A DNA stretch of 16,960 bases, taken from positions 1 to 16,960 of the forward strand of contig JACGYV010000029.1 of the NCBI GenBank assembly GCA_014116815.1, given 5' to 3'. Position 1 is the stretch's first letter; each line of letters opens with the position of its first letter. Made by a program: the position numbers and the translations under genes. This document shows positions 16,571 to 16,960 of the stretch, in pieces. The notes under the pieces are model-generated. The model made no database searches. It had not been told where the DNA came from and saw only the letters and a program-made list of their open reading frames with translations. The DNA is from Holosporaceae bacterium 'Namur'. Lineage in GTDB: Bacteria; Pseudomonadota; Alphaproteobacteria; Rickettsiales; Midichloriaceae.

Positions 16571-16603
16571 TCGTGTCATTCCGAGCGAAGCGATGGATCT
16601 CTT
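16571..16603 (-). repeat. Dispersed palindromic-type repeat (GTCATTCCGAGCGAAGCGA family)
   Basis: GTCATTCCGAGCGAAGCGA followed by tggatctctt is the signature of a short dispersed repeat seen in many intracellular and AT-rich bacterial genomes, similar in style to Rickettsia palindromic elements. It is far more GC-rich than its surroundings. On the minus strand it supplies the last codons (SRDPSLRSE) and the stop of the aadA-like remnant. Only one copy lies in this window. Confidence 0.6.
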
Positions 16604-16838
16604 GAAAATGGTTCCTCAGCTAATTTTATTAACTTGTCGGGCTCATCGAAATTTACCAATGAAATTTGCTCATTGATTTTATCCGCCATAAAATCTGCAC
16701 ATGACTTTATGAGCACTTCGATATCCTCCCAATACTCATTTTCTACACCTATACAAATTGATTTGGCTCGCTTCATTACAGGTTGATATATTTCAGGTAA
16801 TTGATTCATTACCCAATCTGCCGCCGCAGGTTTAGAGG
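16576..16838 (-). pseudogene. C-terminal remnant of an AadA-like aminoglycoside nucleotidyltransferase, disrupted by an IS
   Basis: About 85 residues remain. The segment SKPAAADWVMNQLPEIYQPV matches the C-terminal helical domain (DUF4111) of streptomycin/spectinomycin 3''-adenylyltransferases, where AadA reads KDVAADWAMERLPAQYQPV; the following helix ends FMADKINEQISL, comparable to FVHYVKGEI. The nucleotidyltransferase domain (first two thirds of a roughly 260-residue enzyme) is missing: at 16839 the frame runs into an insertion-sequence end. The apparent TTG start at 16848 lies inside that IS end and is an artefact. The last nine residues come from a dispersed repeat, so both ends are altered. 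The remnant cannot be an active enzyme. Whether the intact parent conferred resistance or had another nucleotidyl-transfer role cannot be told. Confidence 0.7.
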
Positions 16839-16960
16839 TGCCCCCCAAAAAGTGGAACAGTTGAGAGAGGAGGATTTAGGGTGTAAATTAAACTTAAATA
16901 TAGAAGGTAATTTATGACTAAATCAAATATAAAGAAGAAGCCCCATACAGCAGCATATAA
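16839..16960 (+). mobile_element. Left end of an IS3-like insertion sequence (partial)
   Basis: The element appears to start at TG (16839) with a terminal sequence TGCCCCCCAAAAAGTGGAAC, which resembles the TG...CCCCCAAAA.GTGGAC ends of IS3-family elements. It interrupts the AadA-like frame exactly here and is followed 75 bases later by a transposase start. The right end is outside the window, so the target duplication cannot be seen. Confidence 0.65.
16914..16960 (+). CDS. IS3-family transposase OrfA, N-terminus only
   Basis: The 15 complete codons read MTKSNIKKKPHTAAY and are cut by the window end. A lysine-rich start followed by K(P)HTAAYK is typical of the N-terminus of IS3-type OrfA proteins, which carry a helix-turn-helix that binds the element's ends. 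An AAGG Shine-Dalgarno lies 7 bases before the ATG. In this family OrfA is usually joined to the DDE catalytic OrfB by programmed -1 frameshifting; that part is not visible. Confidence 0.6.
   Translation, partial: MTKSNIKKKPHTAAY

Noticed and set aside
16846..16848. TTG as the start of a 90-residue gene
   Set aside because: It lies within the terminal sequence of the IS element; the frame is a truncated remnant, not a gene with its own start.

Overview
The window is an AT-rich stretch that reads like the chromosome of a flagellated member of the Rickettsiales (Midichloriaceae/Jidaibacter-like); this placement is inferred from gene content, not from a database search. The signs are low GC with strong AT codon bias, a valyl-tRNA synthetase of the archaeal type (recorded for Rickettsia), flagellar rod and ring genes, repeat-built proteins of the kind intracellular bacteria use as candidate effectors, and a short dispersed repeat that encodes the end of an open frame, as Rickettsia palindromic elements do.

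Layout. Positions 2-1000 (+) hold the 3' part of a repeat protein whose start is outside the window, built from 30-residue and 23-residue tandem units. It converges on a long minus-strand block. The first part of that block is dnaG-rpoD (5011-1126), the replication/transcription pair of the macromolecular synthesis operon, with an extended -10 promoter candidate, a TTG start for dnaG and a hairpin terminator after rpoD. Next is flgF-flgG-flgA-flgH (8225-5228), encoding the proximal and distal rod, the P-ring chaperone and the L-ring lipoprotein; just upstream of flgF lies a good -24/-12 (sigma-54 type) promoter match. Then come a secreted cyclophilin-type prolyl isomerase, valS and xseA (12654-8313), tightly packed with valS and xseA overlapping by 20 bases. 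Last are ispG and a secreted protein of unknown function (14835-12813), overlapping by 17 bases and followed by a long AU-rich hairpin.

The right end (15058-16960) is accessory and decaying. Two plus-strand ORFs (15058-15384 and 15431-16381) look like one 439-residue gene broken by two frameshifts; the second coincides with an exact 5-bp tandem duplication. The restored protein would carry three 14-residue repeats, an HExxH zinc-metallopeptidase-like motif and a pair of 44-residue repeats. On the minus strand is the C-terminal piece of an AadA-like (DUF4111) aminoglycoside nucleotidyltransferase. A dispersed repeat supplies its stop codon, and it is cut at its 5' side by the left end of an IS3-like element whose transposase begins at 16914 and runs out of the window.

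The core genes are housekeeping (DNA priming, sigma factor, tRNA charging, DNA repair, isoprenoid precursors) plus motility. The novelty lies at the two ends and in the flagellar promoter. I saw no tRNA, rRNA or CRISPR array, and no gene-free stretch longer than 300 bases; the largest gaps (5012-5227, 14836-15057 and 16382-16575) are described in the features.
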